DNA of 64,000 nucleotides from Zeus faber (lineage: Eukaryota > Chordata > Actinopteri > Zeiformes > Zeidae): positions 52,863,945-52,927,944 of the forward strand of contig OY482846.1 of NCBI GenBank assembly GCA_960531495.1. Direction: 5' to 3'. How positions within the stretch are numbered: the stretch's first letter is position 1; every line of letters starts with the position of its first letter. Position numbers and translations under genes: made by a program. Below, in pieces: positions 46,782 through 60,300 of the stretch. The notes under the pieces were generated by a model, which saw nothing but the letters and a program-made list of their open reading frames with translations, had not been told where the DNA came from and did no database searches.

Positions 46782-49700
46782 GTACTGTATTGATGATCCC
46801 GTCTACCCAGTTTGGGTAGCCTGGTATGTATTGGTGAGTACTTTTCCTATGTTCCCCCCTGGCCAGCATGGTCAGTTTGGTATAGGGGACCAAAGGTAAT
46901 GCACGGGCCGTCGCACGTTATCAAGATTCTCCAATCCCGTATTATGTTAGGTAGAGTGTTAGGTTCATGTTTTGTAGTTATCCCATTTGGGTTAAAGAAT
47001 ATTGGCATATTCTGGCTTCAAGGAGAAGTCCCCTAACGAGGGTTTAAGGTGATTTAAAAGGATGCTTGTTTCCTCTTAGTAGCATAGGTCCAGAGTAATT
47101 TGTCTTATATTTGTTGTTTAGATGCTTTATTAGTCGTTGGTAGACGTAGTTGTTTTCTTTAAGAGTGGTTAAGAACACCTTATTTGTTTTTTGTTTCAAG
47201 TTGTTTAAGAGTGGTTGAGAATACCTTATTTGTTCTTTCTCCGCATTTCTATATGATTACTTTTAGAAATTTAGGACACATTCATCAGTAGTGTACCTCA
47301 GGATCATTGAGTGTTTCAGCCTTTTAAACAAACTATACACCCTCTCCTTGAGGCAGGCCACCTGGGCTTGATCAAGACCCTGGTGTGTGTCCCCCGGTCA
47401 ATTGGTTTATTTTTAGAAAATATTTCTACTCTTGTTGGTTGGATTTTGTTGAGTTTGGGTACGACCTCTATTTGTCCATGGGATATCTATGTTCTTAGGT
47501 TTTGTTGAGTATAGGTAAGTTCCGTCTCTGTTTGTCTTTGGGAAACCTCTTCCATTTTCAATTGGATTTTGTAGAGTTTGGGTACGACCTCTATTTGTCA
47601 GTGGGATATTTTTGTTCTTGGATTTTGTTGAGTTTGGGTACGACCTCTATTCGTCAATGGTTAGGGTTAGGATTTGGTTTTAGGGTTAGGATAAGGGTTA
47701 GGTTTAGGGCTAGGTCTTAGGGTTAACGTTAGGGTTAGGGTTAGGTTAAGAACCAGGGCTAGGCTTAGGTTTAGGGTTAGGCTAAGGGTTAGGTTTAGGG
47801 TTAAGTCTTAGGGTTAACGTTAGGGTGAGGGTTAGGTTTAGGGTTAGGTTTAGAGCTAGAGTTAGGGTTTGGGTTAGGGTCAGGGTTTTAGGATTAGGGT
47901 TGGAGAGGAGAGGGAAGTGGAGGAGAAGTATATGTAGAAGGGAGGTAGAGGGAAGGAGAGCCGTCTGTTCGGACTGCATTCTCCTCCTGCCTGTTCGGGC
48001 TATTCTCTACCGTCCCAGCTCTCTCAGTTTCCTGAGAGAAGGGGAAGAGAGTGAGAAAAAGAATGAAAAATGAAAAAAAATTGTAAGCTAAGTTATTTTG
48101 TATAGTTGTTAATTTATGAGAATAGACTCTAATCAATAGTTGGAAGTTGTTGTACACCTTATCTTGCGCCATGTCAATGCCTTTAAGAGGAGGAAAGAAA
48201 GGGGAGAGAGATTTGGTTAGATAATACATATAATGGGTTATAAGGAGAATCTGCTTTCCGAGGCACAGGCTAGATTAGGTTGGGTGAGTACTGTATTGAT
48301 GATCCCGTCTACCCAGTTTGGGTAGCCTGGTATGTATTGGTGAGTACTTTTCCTATGTTCCCCCCTGGCCAGCATGGTCAGTTTGGTATAGGGGACCAAA
48401 GGTAATGCACGGGCCGTCGCACGTTATCAAGATTCTCCAATCCCGTATTATGTTAGGTAGAGTGTTAGGTTCATGTTTTGTAGTTATCCCATTTGGGTTA
48501 AAGAATATTGGCATATTCTGGCTTCAAGGAGAAGTCCCCTAACGAGGGTTTAAGGTGATTTAAAAGGATGCTTGTTTCCTCTTAGTAGCATAGGTCCAGA
48601 GTAATTTGTCTTATATTTGTTGTTTAGATGCTTTATTAGTCGTTGGTAGACGTAGTTGTTTTCTTTAAGAGTGGTTAAGAACACCTTATTTGTTTTTTGT
48701 TTCAAGTTGTTTAAGAGTGGTTGAGAATACCTTATTTGTTCTTTCTCCGCATTTCTATATGATTACTTTTAGAAATTTAGGACACATTCATCAGTAGTGT
48801 ACCTCAGGATCATTGAGTGTTTCAGCCTTTTAAACAAACTATACACCCTCTCCTTGAGGCAGGCCACCTGGGCTTGATCAAGACCCTGGTGTGTGTCCCC
48901 CGGTCAATTGGTTTATTTTTAGAAAATATTTCTACTCTTGTTGGTTGGATTTTGTTGAGTTTGGGTACGACCTCTATTTGTCCATGGGATATCTATGTTC
49001 TTAGGTTTTGTTGAGTATAGGTAAGTTCCGTCTCTGTTTGTCTTTGGGAAACCTCTTCCATTTTCAATTGGATTTTGTAGAGTTTGGGTACGACCTCTAT
49101 TTGTCAGTGGGATATTTTTGTTCTTGGATTTTGTTGAGTTTGGGTACGACCTCTATTCGTCAATGGTTAGGGTTAGGATTTGGTTTTAGGGTTAGGATAA
49201 GGGTTAGGTTTAGGGCTAGGTCTTAGGGTTAACGTTAGGGTTAGGGTTAGGTTAAGAACCAGGGCTAGGCTTAGGTTTAGGGTTAGGCTAAGGGTTAGGT
49301 TTAGGGTTAAGTCTTAGGGTTAACGTTAGGGTGAGGGTTAGGTTTAGGGTTAGGTTTAGAGCTAGAGTTAGGGTTTGGGTTAGGGTCAGGGTTTTAGGAT
49401 TAGGGTTGGAGAGGAGAGGGAAGTGGAGGAGAAGTATATGTAGAAGGGAGGTAGAGGGAAGGAGAGCCGTCTGTTCGGACTGCATTCTCCTCCTGCCTGT
49501 TCGGGCTATTCTCTACCGTCCCAGCTCTCTCAGTTTCCTGAGAGAAGGGGAAGAGAGTGAGAAAAAGAATGAAAAATGAAAAAAAATTGTAAGCTAAGTT
49601 ATTTTGTATAGTTGTTAATTTATGAGAATAGACTCTAATCAATAGTTGGAAGTTGTTGTACACCTTATCTTGCGCCATGTCAATGCCTTTAAGAGGAGGA

Positions 49701-52700
49701 AAGAAAGGGGAGAGAGATTTGGTTAGATAATACATATAATGGGTTATAAGGAGAATCTGCTTTCCGAGGCACAGGCTAGATTAGGTTGGGTGAGTACTGT
49801 ATTGATGATCCCGTCTACCCAGTTTGGGTAGCCTGGTATGTATTGGTGAGTACTTTTCCTATGTTCCCCCCTGGCCAGCATGGTCAGTTTGGTATAGGGG
49901 ACCAAAGGTAATGCACGGGCCGTCGCACGTTATCAAGATTCTCCAATCCCGTATTATGTTAGGTAGAGTGTTAGGTTCATGTTTTGTAGTTATCCCATTT
50001 GGGTTAAAGAATATTGGCATATTCTGGCTTCAAGGAGAAGTCCCCTAACGAGGGTTTAAGGTGATTTAAAAGGATGCTTGTTTCCTCTTAGTAGCATAGG
50101 TCCAGAGTAATTTGTCTTATATTTGTTGTTTAGATGCTTTATTAGTCGTTGGTAGACGTAGTTGTTTTCTTTAAGAGTGGTTAAGAACACCTTATTTGTT
50201 TTTTGTTTCAAGTTGTTTAAGAGTGGTTGAGAATACCTTATTTGTTCTTTCTCCGCATTTCTATATGATTACTTTTAGAAATTTAGGACACATTCATCAG
50301 TAGTGTACCTCAGGATCATTGAGTGTTTCAGCCTTTTAAACAAACTATACACCCTCTCCTTGAGGCAGGCCACCTGGGCTTGATCAAGACCCTGGTGTGT
50401 GTCCCCCGGTCAATTGGTTTATTTTTAGAAAATATTTCTACTCTTGTTGGTTGGATTTTGTTGAGTTTGGGTACGACCTCTATTTGTCCATGGGATATCT
50501 ATGTTCTTAGGTTTTGTTGAGTATAGGTAAGTTCCGTCTCTGTTTGTCTTTGGGAAACCTCTTCCATTTTCAATTGGATTTTGTAGAGTTTGGGTACGAC
50601 CTCTATTTGTCAGTGGGATATTTTTGTTCTTGGATTTTGTTGAGTTTGGGTACGACCTCTATTCGTCAATGGTTAGGGTTAGGATTTGGTTTTAGGGTTA
50701 GGATAAGGGTTAGGTTTAGGGCTAGGTCTTAGGGTTAACGTTAGGGTTAGGGTTAGGTTAAGAACCAGGGCTAGGCTTAGGTTTAGGGTTAGGCTAAGGG
50801 TTAGGTTTAGGGTTAAGTCTTAGGGTTAACGTTAGGGTGAGGGTTAGGTTTAGGGTTAGGTTTAGAGCTAGAGTTAGGGTTTGGGTTAGGGTCAGGGTTT
50901 TAGGATTAGGGTTGGAGAGGAGAGGGAAGTGGAGGAGAAGTATATGTAGAAGGGAGGTAGAGGGAAGGAGAGCCGTCTGTTCGGACTGCATTCTCCTCCT
51001 GCCTGTTCGGGCTATTCTCTACCGTCCCAGCTCTCTCAGTTTCCTGAGAGAAGGGGAAGAGAGTGAGAAAAAGAATGAAAAATGAAAAAAAATTGTAAGC
51101 TAAGTTATTTTGTATAGTTGTTAATTTATGAGAATAGACTCTAATCAATAGTTGGAAGTTGTTGTACACCTTATCTTGCGCCATGTCAATGCCTTTAAGA
51201 GGAGGAAAGAAAGGGGAGAGAGATTTGGTTAGATAATACATATAATGGGTTATAAGGAGAATCTGCTTTCCGAGGCACAGGCTAGATTAGGTTGGGTGAG
51301 TACTGTATTGATGATCCCGTCTACCCAGTTTGGGTAGCCTGGTATGTATTGGTGAGTACTTTTCCTATGTTCCCCCCTGGCCAGCATGGTCAGTTTGGTA
51401 TAGGGGACCAAAGGTAATGCACGGGCCGTCGCACGTTATCAAGATTCTCCAATCCCGTATTATGTTAGGTAGAGTGTTAGGTTCATGTTTTGTAGTTATC
51501 CCATTTGGGTTAAAGAATATTGGCATATTCTGGCTTCAAGGAGAAGTCCCCTAACGAGGGTTTAAGGTGATTTAAAAGGATGCTTGTTTCCTCTTAGTAG
51601 CATAGGTCCAGAGTAATTTGTCTTATATTTGTTGTTTAGATGCTTTATTAGTCGTTGGTAGACGTAGTTGTTTTCTTTAAGAGTGGTTAAGAACACCTTA
51701 TTTGTTTTTTGTTTCAAGTTGTTTAAGAGTGGTTGAGAATACCTTATTTGTTCTTTCTCCGCATTTCTATATGATTACTTTTAGAAATTTAGGACACATT
51801 CATCAGTAGTGTACCTCAGGATCATTGAGTGTTTCAGCCTTTTAAACAAACTATACACCCTCTCCTTGAGGCAGGCCACCTGGGCTTGATCAAGACCCTG
51901 GTGTGTGTCCCCCGGTCAATTGGTTTATTTTTAGAAAATATTTCTACTCTTGTTGGTTGGATTTTGTTGAGTTTGGGTACGACCTCTATTTGTCCATGGG
52001 ATATCTATGTTCTTAGGTTTTGTTGAGTATAGGTAAGTTCCGTCTCTGTTTGTCTTTGGGAAACCTCTTCCATTTTCAATTGGATTTTGTAGAGTTTGGG
52101 TACGACCTCTATTTGTCAGTGGGATATTTTTGTTCTTGGATTTTGTTGAGTTTGGGTACGACCTCTATTCGTCAATGGTTAGGGTTAGGATTTGGTTTTA
52201 GGGTTAGGATAAGGGTTAGGTTTAGGGCTAGGTCTTAGGGTTAACGTTAGGGTTAGGGTTAGGTTAAGAACCAGGGCTAGGCTTAGGTTTAGGGTTAGGC
52301 TAAGGGTTAGGTTTAGGGTTAAGTCTTAGGGTTAACGTTAGGGTGAGGGTTAGGTTTAGGGTTAGGTTTAGAGCTAGAGTTAGGGTTTGGGTTAGGGTCA
52401 GGGTTTTAGGATTAGGGTTGGAGAGGAGAGGGAAGTGGAGGAGAAGTATATGTAGAAGGGAGGTAGAGGGAAGGAGAGCCGTCTGTTCGGACTGCATTCT
52501 CCTCCTGCCTGTTCGGGCTATTCTCTACCGTCCCAGCTCTCTCAGTTTCCTGAGAGAAGGGGAAGAGAGTGAGAAAAAGAATGAAAAATGAAAAAAAATT
52601 GTAAGCTAAGTTATTTTGTATAGTTGTTAATTTATGAGAATAGACTCTAATCAATAGTTGGAAGTTGTTGTACACCTTATCTTGCGCCATGTCAATGCCT

Positions 52701-55700
52701 TTAAGAGGAGGAAAGAAAGGGGAGAGAGATTTGGTTAGATAATACATATAATGGGTTATAAGGAGAATCTGCTTTCCGAGGCACAGGCTAGATTAGGTTG
52801 GGTGAGTACTGTATTGATGATCCCGTCTACCCAGTTTGGGTAGCCTGGTATGTATTGGTGAGTACTTTTCCTATGTTCCCCCCTGGCCAGCATGGTCAGT
52901 TTGGTATAGGGGACCAAAGGTAATGCACGGGCCGTCGCACGTTATCAAGATTCTCCAATCCCGTATTATGTTAGGTAGAGTGTTAGGTTCATGTTTTGTA
53001 GTTATCCCATTTGGGTTAAAGAATATTGGCATATTCTGGCTTCAAGGAGAAGTCCCCTAACGAGGGTTTAAGGTGATTTAAAAGGATGCTTGTTTCCTCT
53101 TAGTAGCATAGGTCCAGAGTAATTTGTCTTATATTTGTTGTTTAGATGCTTTATTAGTCGTTGGTAGACGTAGTTGTTTTCTTTAAGAGTGGTTAAGAAC
53201 ACCTTATTTGTTTTTTGTTTCAAGTTGTTTAAGAGTGGTTGAGAATACCTTATTTGTTCTTTCTCCGCATTTCTATATGATTACTTTTAGAAATTTAGGA
53301 CACATTCATCAGTAGTGTACCTCAGGATCATTGAGTGTTTCAGCCTTTTAAACAAACTATACACCCTCTCCTTGAGGCAGGCCACCTGGGCTTGATCAAG
53401 ACCCTGGTGTGTGTCCCCCGGTCAATTGGTTTATTTTTAGAAAATATTTCTACTCTTGTTGGTTGGATTTTGTTGAGTTTGGGTACGACCTCTATTTGTC
53501 CATGGGATATCTATGTTCTTAGGTTTTGTTGAGTATAGGTAAGTTCCGTCTCTGTTTGTCTTTGGGAAACCTCTTCCATTTTCAATTGGATTTTGTAGAG
53601 TTTGGGTACGACCTCTATTTGTCAGTGGGATATTTTTGTTCTTGGATTTTGTTGAGTTTGGGTACGACCTCTATTCGTCAATGGTTAGGGTTAGGATTTG
53701 GTTTTAGGGTTAGGATAAGGGTTAGGTTTAGGGCTAGGTCTTAGGGTTAACGTTAGGGTTAGGGTTAGGTTAAGAACCAGGGCTAGGCTTAGGTTTAGGG
53801 TTAGGCTAAGGGTTAGGTTTAGGGTTAAGTCTTAGGGTTAACGTTAGGGTGAGGGTTAGGTTTAGGGTTAGGTTTAGAGCTAGAGTTAGGGTTTGGGTTA
53901 GGGTCAGGGTTTTAGGATTAGGGTTGGAGAGGAGAGGGAAGTGGAGGAGAAGTATATGTAGAAGGGAGGTAGAGGGAAGGAGAGCCGTCTGTTCGGACTG
54001 CATTCTCCTCCTGCCTGTTCGGGCTATTCTCTACCGTCCCAGCTCTCTCAGTTTCCTGAGAGAAGGGGAAGAGAGTGAGAAAAAGAATGAAAAATGAAAA
54101 AAAATTGTAAGCTAAGTTATTTTGTATAGTTGTTAATTTATGAGAATAGACTCTAATCAATAGTTGGAAGTTGTTGTACACCTTATCTTGCGCCATGTCA
54201 ATGCCTTTAAGAGGAGGAAAGAAAGGGGAGAGAGATTTGGTTAGATAATACATATAATGGGTTATAAGGAGAATCTGCTTTCCGAGGCACAGGCTAGATT
54301 AGGTTGGGTGAGTACTGTATTGATGATCCCGTCTACCCAGTTTGGGTAGCCTGGTATGTATTGGTGAGTACTTTTCCTATGTTCCCCCCTGGCCAGCATG
54401 GTCAGTTTGGTATAGGGGACCAAAGGTAATGCACGGGCCGTCGCACGTTATCAAGATTCTCCAATCCCGTATTATGTTAGGTAGAGTGTTAGGTTCATGT
54501 TTTGTAGTTATCCCATTTGGGTTAAAGAATATTGGCATATTCTGGCTTCAAGGAGAAGTCCCCTAACGAGGGTTTAAGGTGATTTAAAAGGATGCTTGTT
54601 TCCTCTTAGTAGCATAGGTCCAGAGTAATTTGTCTTATATTTGTTGTTTAGATGCTTTATTAGTCGTTGGTAGACGTAGTTGTTTTCTTTAAGAGTGGTT
54701 AAGAACACCTTATTTGTTTTTTGTTTCAAGTTGTTTAAGAGTGGTTGAGAATACCTTATTTGTTCTTTCTCCGCATTTCTATATGATTACTTTTAGAAAT
54801 TTAGGACACATTCATCAGTAGTGTACCTCAGGATCATTGAGTGTTTCAGCCTTTTAAACAAACTATACACCCTCTCCTTGAGGCAGGCCACCTGGGCTTG
54901 ATCAAGACCCTGGTGTGTGTCCCCCGGTCAATTGGTTTATTTTTAGAAAATATTTCTACTCTTGTTGGTTGGATTTTGTTGAGTTTGGGTACGACCTCTA
55001 TTTGTCCATGGGATATCTATGTTCTTAGGTTTTGTTGAGTATAGGTAAGTTCCGTCTCTGTTTGTCTTTGGGAAACCTCTTCCATTTTCAATTGGATTTT
55101 GTAGAGTTTGGGTACGACCTCTATTTGTCAGTGGGATATTTTTGTTCTTGGATTTTGTTGAGTTTGGGTACGACCTCTATTCGTCAATGGTTAGGGTTAG
55201 GATTTGGTTTTAGGGTTAGGATAAGGGTTAGGTTTAGGGCTAGGTCTTAGGGTTAACGTTAGGGTTAGGGTTAGGTTAAGAACCAGGGCTAGGCTTAGGT
55301 TTAGGGTTAGGCTAAGGGTTAGGTTTAGGGTTAAGTCTTAGGGTTAACGTTAGGGTGAGGGTTAGGTTTAGGGTTAGGTTTAGAGCTAGAGTTAGGGTTT
55401 GGGTTAGGGTCAGGGTTTTAGGATTAGGGTTGGAGAGGAGAGGGAAGTGGAGGAGAAGTATATGTAGAAGGGAGGTAGAGGGAAGGAGAGCCGTCTGTTC
55501 GGACTGCATTCTCCTCCTGCCTGTTCGGGCTATTCTCTACCGTCCCAGCTCTCTCAGTTTCCTGAGAGAAGGGGAAGAGAGTGAGAAAAAGAATGAAAAA
55601 TGAAAAAAAATTGTAAGCTAAGTTATTTTGTATAGTTGTTAATTTATGAGAATAGACTCTAATCAATAGTTGGAAGTTGTTGTACACCTTATCTTGCGCC

Positions 55701-57323
55701 ATGTCAATGCCTTTAAGAGGAGGAAAGAAAGGGGAGAGAGATTTGGTTAGATAATACATATAATGGGTTATAAGGAGAATCTGCTTTCCGAGGCACAGGC
55801 TAGATTAGGTTGGGTGAGTACTGTATTGATGATCCCGTCTACCCAGTTTGGGTAGCCTGGTATGTATTGGTGAGTACTTTTCCTATGTTCCCCCCTGGCC
55901 AGCATGGTCAGTTTGGTATAGGGGACCAAAGGTAATGCACGGGCCGTCGCACGTTATCAAGATTCTCCAATCCCGTATTATGTTAGGTAGAGTGTTAGGT
56001 TCATGTTTTGTAGTTATCCCATTTGGGTTAAAGAATATTGGCATATTCTGGCTTCAAGGAGAAGTCCCCTAACGAGGGTTTAAGGTGATTTAAAAGGATG
56101 CTTGTTTCCTCTTAGTAGCATAGGTCCAGAGTAATTTGTCTTATATTTGTTGTTTAGATGCTTTATTAGTCGTTGGTAGACGTAGTTGTTTTCTTTAAGA
56201 GTGGTTAAGAACACCTTATTTGTTTTTTGTTTCAAGTTGTTTAAGAGTGGTTGAGAATACCTTATTTGTTCTTTCTCCGCATTTCTATATGATTACTTTT
56301 AGAAATTTAGGACACATTCATCAGTAGTGTACCTCAGGATCATTGAGTGTTTCAGCCTTTTAAACAAACTATACACCCTCTCCTTGAGGCAGGCCACCTG
56401 GGCTTGATCAAGACCCTGGTGTGTGTCCCCCGGTCAATTGGTTTATTTTTAGAAAATATTTCTACTCTTGTTGGTTGGATTTTGTTGAGTTTGGGTACGA
56501 CCTCTATTTGTCCATGGGATATCTATGTTCTTAGGTTTTGTTGAGTATAGGTAAGTTCCGTCTCTGTTTGTCTTTGGGAAACCTCTTCCATTTTCAATTG
56601 GATTTTGTAGAGTTTGGGTACGACCTCTATTTGTCAGTGGGATATTTTTGTTCTTGGATTTTGTTGAGTTTGGGTACGACCTCTATTCGTCAATGGTTAG
56701 GGTTAGGATTTGGTTTTAGGGTTAGGATAAGGGTTAGGTTTAGGGCTAGGTCTTAGGGTTAACGTTAGGGTTAGGGTTAGGTTAAGAACCAGGGCTAGGC
56801 TTAGGTTTAGGGTTAGGCTAAGGGTTAGGTTTAGGGTTAAGTCTTAGGGTTAACGTTAGGGTGAGGGTTAGGTTTAGGGTTAGGTTTAGAGCTAGAGTTA
56901 GGGTTTGGGTTAGGGTCAGGGTTTTAGGATTAGGGTTGGAGAGGAGAGGGAAGTGGAGGAGAAGTATATGTAGAAGGGAGGTAGAGGGAAGGAGAGCCGT
57001 CTGTTCGGACTGCATTCTCCTCCTGCCTGTTCGGGCTATTCTCTACCGTCCCAGCTCTCTCAGTTTCCTGAGAGAAGGGGAAGAGAGTGAGAAAAAGAAT
57101 GAAAAATGAAAAAAAATTGTAAGCTAAGTTATTTTGTATAGTTGTTAATTTATGAGAATAGACTCTAATCAATAGTTGGAAGTTGTTGTACACCTTATCT
57201 TGCGCCATGTCAATGCCTTTAAGAGGAGGAAAGAAAGGGGAGAGAGATTTGGTTAGATAATACATATAATGGGTTATAAGGAGAATCTGCTTTCCGAGGC
57301 ACAGGCTAGATTAGGTTGGGTGA
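46782..57323 (+). repeat. Tandem array of seven 1506-bp S units
   Basis: J starts fall at 46782, 48288, 49794, 51300, 52806, 54312 and 55818, with L6 starting at 57324, so all seven spacings are exactly 1506 bp. By eye the copies are indistinguishable. Within a unit (first copy): J 46782-46955, K 47267-47406, 60-67-bp repeats to 47657, degenerate telomeric repeats 47660-47905, purine-rich part with a hairpin (48020-48039), unique tail and scar CTAGATTAGGTTGGGTGAG. There is no pure TTAGGG tract between copies. The recurrent frames on both strands are multiplied by the repeat and not supported as genes. Confidence 0.95.
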
Positions 57324-60300
57324 GTACTGTATTGATGATCCCGTCTACCCAGTTTGGGTAGCCTGGTATGTATTGGTGAGTACTTTTCCTATGTTCCCCC
57401 CTGGCCAGCATGGTCAGTTTGGTATAGGGGACCAAAGGTAATGCACGGGCCGTCGCACGTTATCAAGATTCTCCAATCCCGTATTATGTTAGGTAGAGAG
57501 TTAGGTTCCTGTTCAAGTTGTTGCGGATGGTTAAGAACGTTTTGTTTGTTTTTTGTTCTGGGTTTAAACGTGGTTAAATACACCTTGTTTGTTTTTGTTT
57601 CCAGTTGTTTATGGATGGTTAAGAACACCCTATTTGTTTTCTTTGGGTGTTCATTTGTTATGGGTTTAAGCGTGGTTAAATAAACTTTGTTTGTTTTTGT
57701 TTCAAGTTGTTACGAATGGTTAAGATCACCTTGTTTGTTTTTTTGGTTACGGGTTTAAGCATGGTTAGGTACACCTTATTTGTTTCTGTTTCAAGTTTTT
57801 ACGGATTGGTTCAGAACACCTTGTTTGTTCCTTATTACGGGTTTAAGCGTGGTTAAGTACACCTTGTTAGTTTCTTGTTTAAAGTTGTTACGGATGGTTA
57901 AGATCGCCTTGTTTGTTTTTTTGGTTACGGGTTTAAGCGTGGTTAGGTACACCTTATTTGTTTCTGTTTCAAGTTTTTACGGATTGGTTCAGAACACCTT
58001 GTTTGTTCCTTATTGCGGGTTTAAGCGTGGTTAAGTACACCTTGTTAGTTTCTTGTTTAAAGTTGTTACGGATGGTACGAAAACCTTGTTTGTTTTTTAT
58101 TACGAGTTTAAGCGTGGTTAGGTACACCTTATTGTTTTTTGATTCAAGTTGTTACGGATGGTTAAGTGTACCCTGTTTCTTCTTTCTCTTAATTTCCGTA
58201 TGATTACTTTTAGGAATTTAGGACACATTCATCAGTAGTGTACCTCAGGATCATTGAGTGTTTCAGCCTTTTAAACAAACTATACACCCTCTCCTAGAGG
58301 CAGGCCACCTGGGTTTGATCAAGACCCTGGTGTGTGTCCCTCGGTCAATTGGTTTTTTTCAAAAAAGGTTATTACTCGGATTTTGGGTACGAGCTCTATA
58401 CGTTGGTAGGATATTTCTTGAATCTTTTCTGTTGTTGTTTTTTATTTATTTATTATTTTTTTTAAAAAAATAAATTTTTCTTAAAAAAATTATTATTTTT
58501 TAATTAATTTTTTGAGAAAATTTATTTGTCCTTGGGCAATTATTACTTTGATTATTCGGCTTTTCTAAGTTTTTGGGTACGTTCTTTATTTGTCGATGGA
58601 TATTTCTATCCTAGGTCCTTGTTGAGTTTGGGTAAGTTTCCGTTTTTCCTCAAGCGCCTCTGGTATAATTGGTTGGACTTCGTTGAGTCTGCATCGGCCG
58701 CCTTAAAATCTAATCCAGGATTATTTTTGCTGTCGTTTAGATGAGATTAGTCGAGTAGGCATTATTGAAACGCTGTTGTTATCCCTTTATTCCGGTTGGT
58801 CAAGTTTTGGTTATTTACTTGGGTAAGGTGTAACTTGTTTGATAATTGGTTACTTTGATTATGGTGGCTAAAAAAATCTAAGAAACAGGTGGTTCCGGGA
58901 GTAAAGATAAATTTAGATTTAGTAGACAAAGCGGTTTCTATTATCATCTAAGCGTTTACCAATCTGTCGAGTCGGGGACGGTAGTTGGTTATAATTGGTC
59001 TAAGGTACGGTAGGTCCACGGCCTGGTCCATAAGTTTGAACCAGGGGATGAGGGCAAAAACTGATTTTTGTGAGAATTTAAGGGTGTCCAATTAGTTTTT
59101 TTTGGCAAGTAACATTAACCGTGTGTGGTGTAATGTGCTGTTGCATGGGTGGGGCTAATCCCCATAGAAGACTGGGCAACGTTCAAGGTCCTGATGCCCT
59201 GGACCACCACACCCTGCGTGCTGTCCAAGTGGACGCAAGGGGGGCCGCATACTTACCCCCTAGCCGAACAGACTGTTTGTTAACACCGCAAGGTTACCCC
59301 AGTCTGTCCAGACTAAGGCCTGGAGGTCATGAGGACAAAAATGGCTAAAATGGTTATGGACATATCACGAGGGCTCAGCAGCAACCAGGCAGCCGAGGGC
59401 TGCTCTGGGGTACCGTACCGGGAGTCCAGTGTAAGACCCTGGTCGGGGGCAAGGGTCGACAATGCGAACACCGTCTTCCCCGTCCCCCCGAATCAGAGAG
59501 CAAACACAAGGAGGGACGTACTTAAATATCGTCCAGGACCAGGGTCAACAAAGCCGGAGCGTCGTATTCCCATTCAAGTCTCTGGAACGAGTATCAAGAC
59601 GAGTCCAACCGAGATCCTCATCAGGGACCAGGGTCAACAATGCATCCGCACTGCTTTCCTGGTTGCCCCCGAGTCGAGAACCCAGTTCTCCCAGTCCGAA
59701 ACCTCCGTTGGGGACCAGGGTCAACCGAGCCGAAGCCCTGTTTTCCTGGTAGCCCCCGGGTTGGAGGATTCCGACCGGTACCTGGTGGCCACTAATGCCC
59801 CTCCAGGGATACTCCATCTATGGCAGTGACAAGAGCAACTGGATCAGCGGGGAGGAGAATGGGCCGGAACCACGCATCTCCCCCCAAGCTTCTACTGACC
59901 CAGGGACCCAGCCACTACCAACTGTAAAAACAGTATTCTACTTTTGAAGAAACAATTCCTGTGTCCCGTACACCGCACAACCCCAGGAATTGTTCAGTAA
60001 TCTATGTTTTTTAGTTTTATACCTAAAAACATTGAATAGCGCTTACCTGAGCAAGGTCTTCATTATTTTGGCAATGAAATTTCGTCCAGGGTCTATTCGG
60101 GTTGTGCCTTTTACCCTCATGGTATTGTTATTAAAAAAATTTTTAAGCTGTTGTTGGGGTCCTATGTCTCGTGTTATTGATTTTTTTTATTTAAATGGTG
60201 GTCTATAAATATACCTTGTGCTTAAAAAATGGGTAAAGAGATTAAAATTAAAATACCCATGGTTCATAGTGGTCGGAACGGCCGCTATTTCCTGAAGTGG

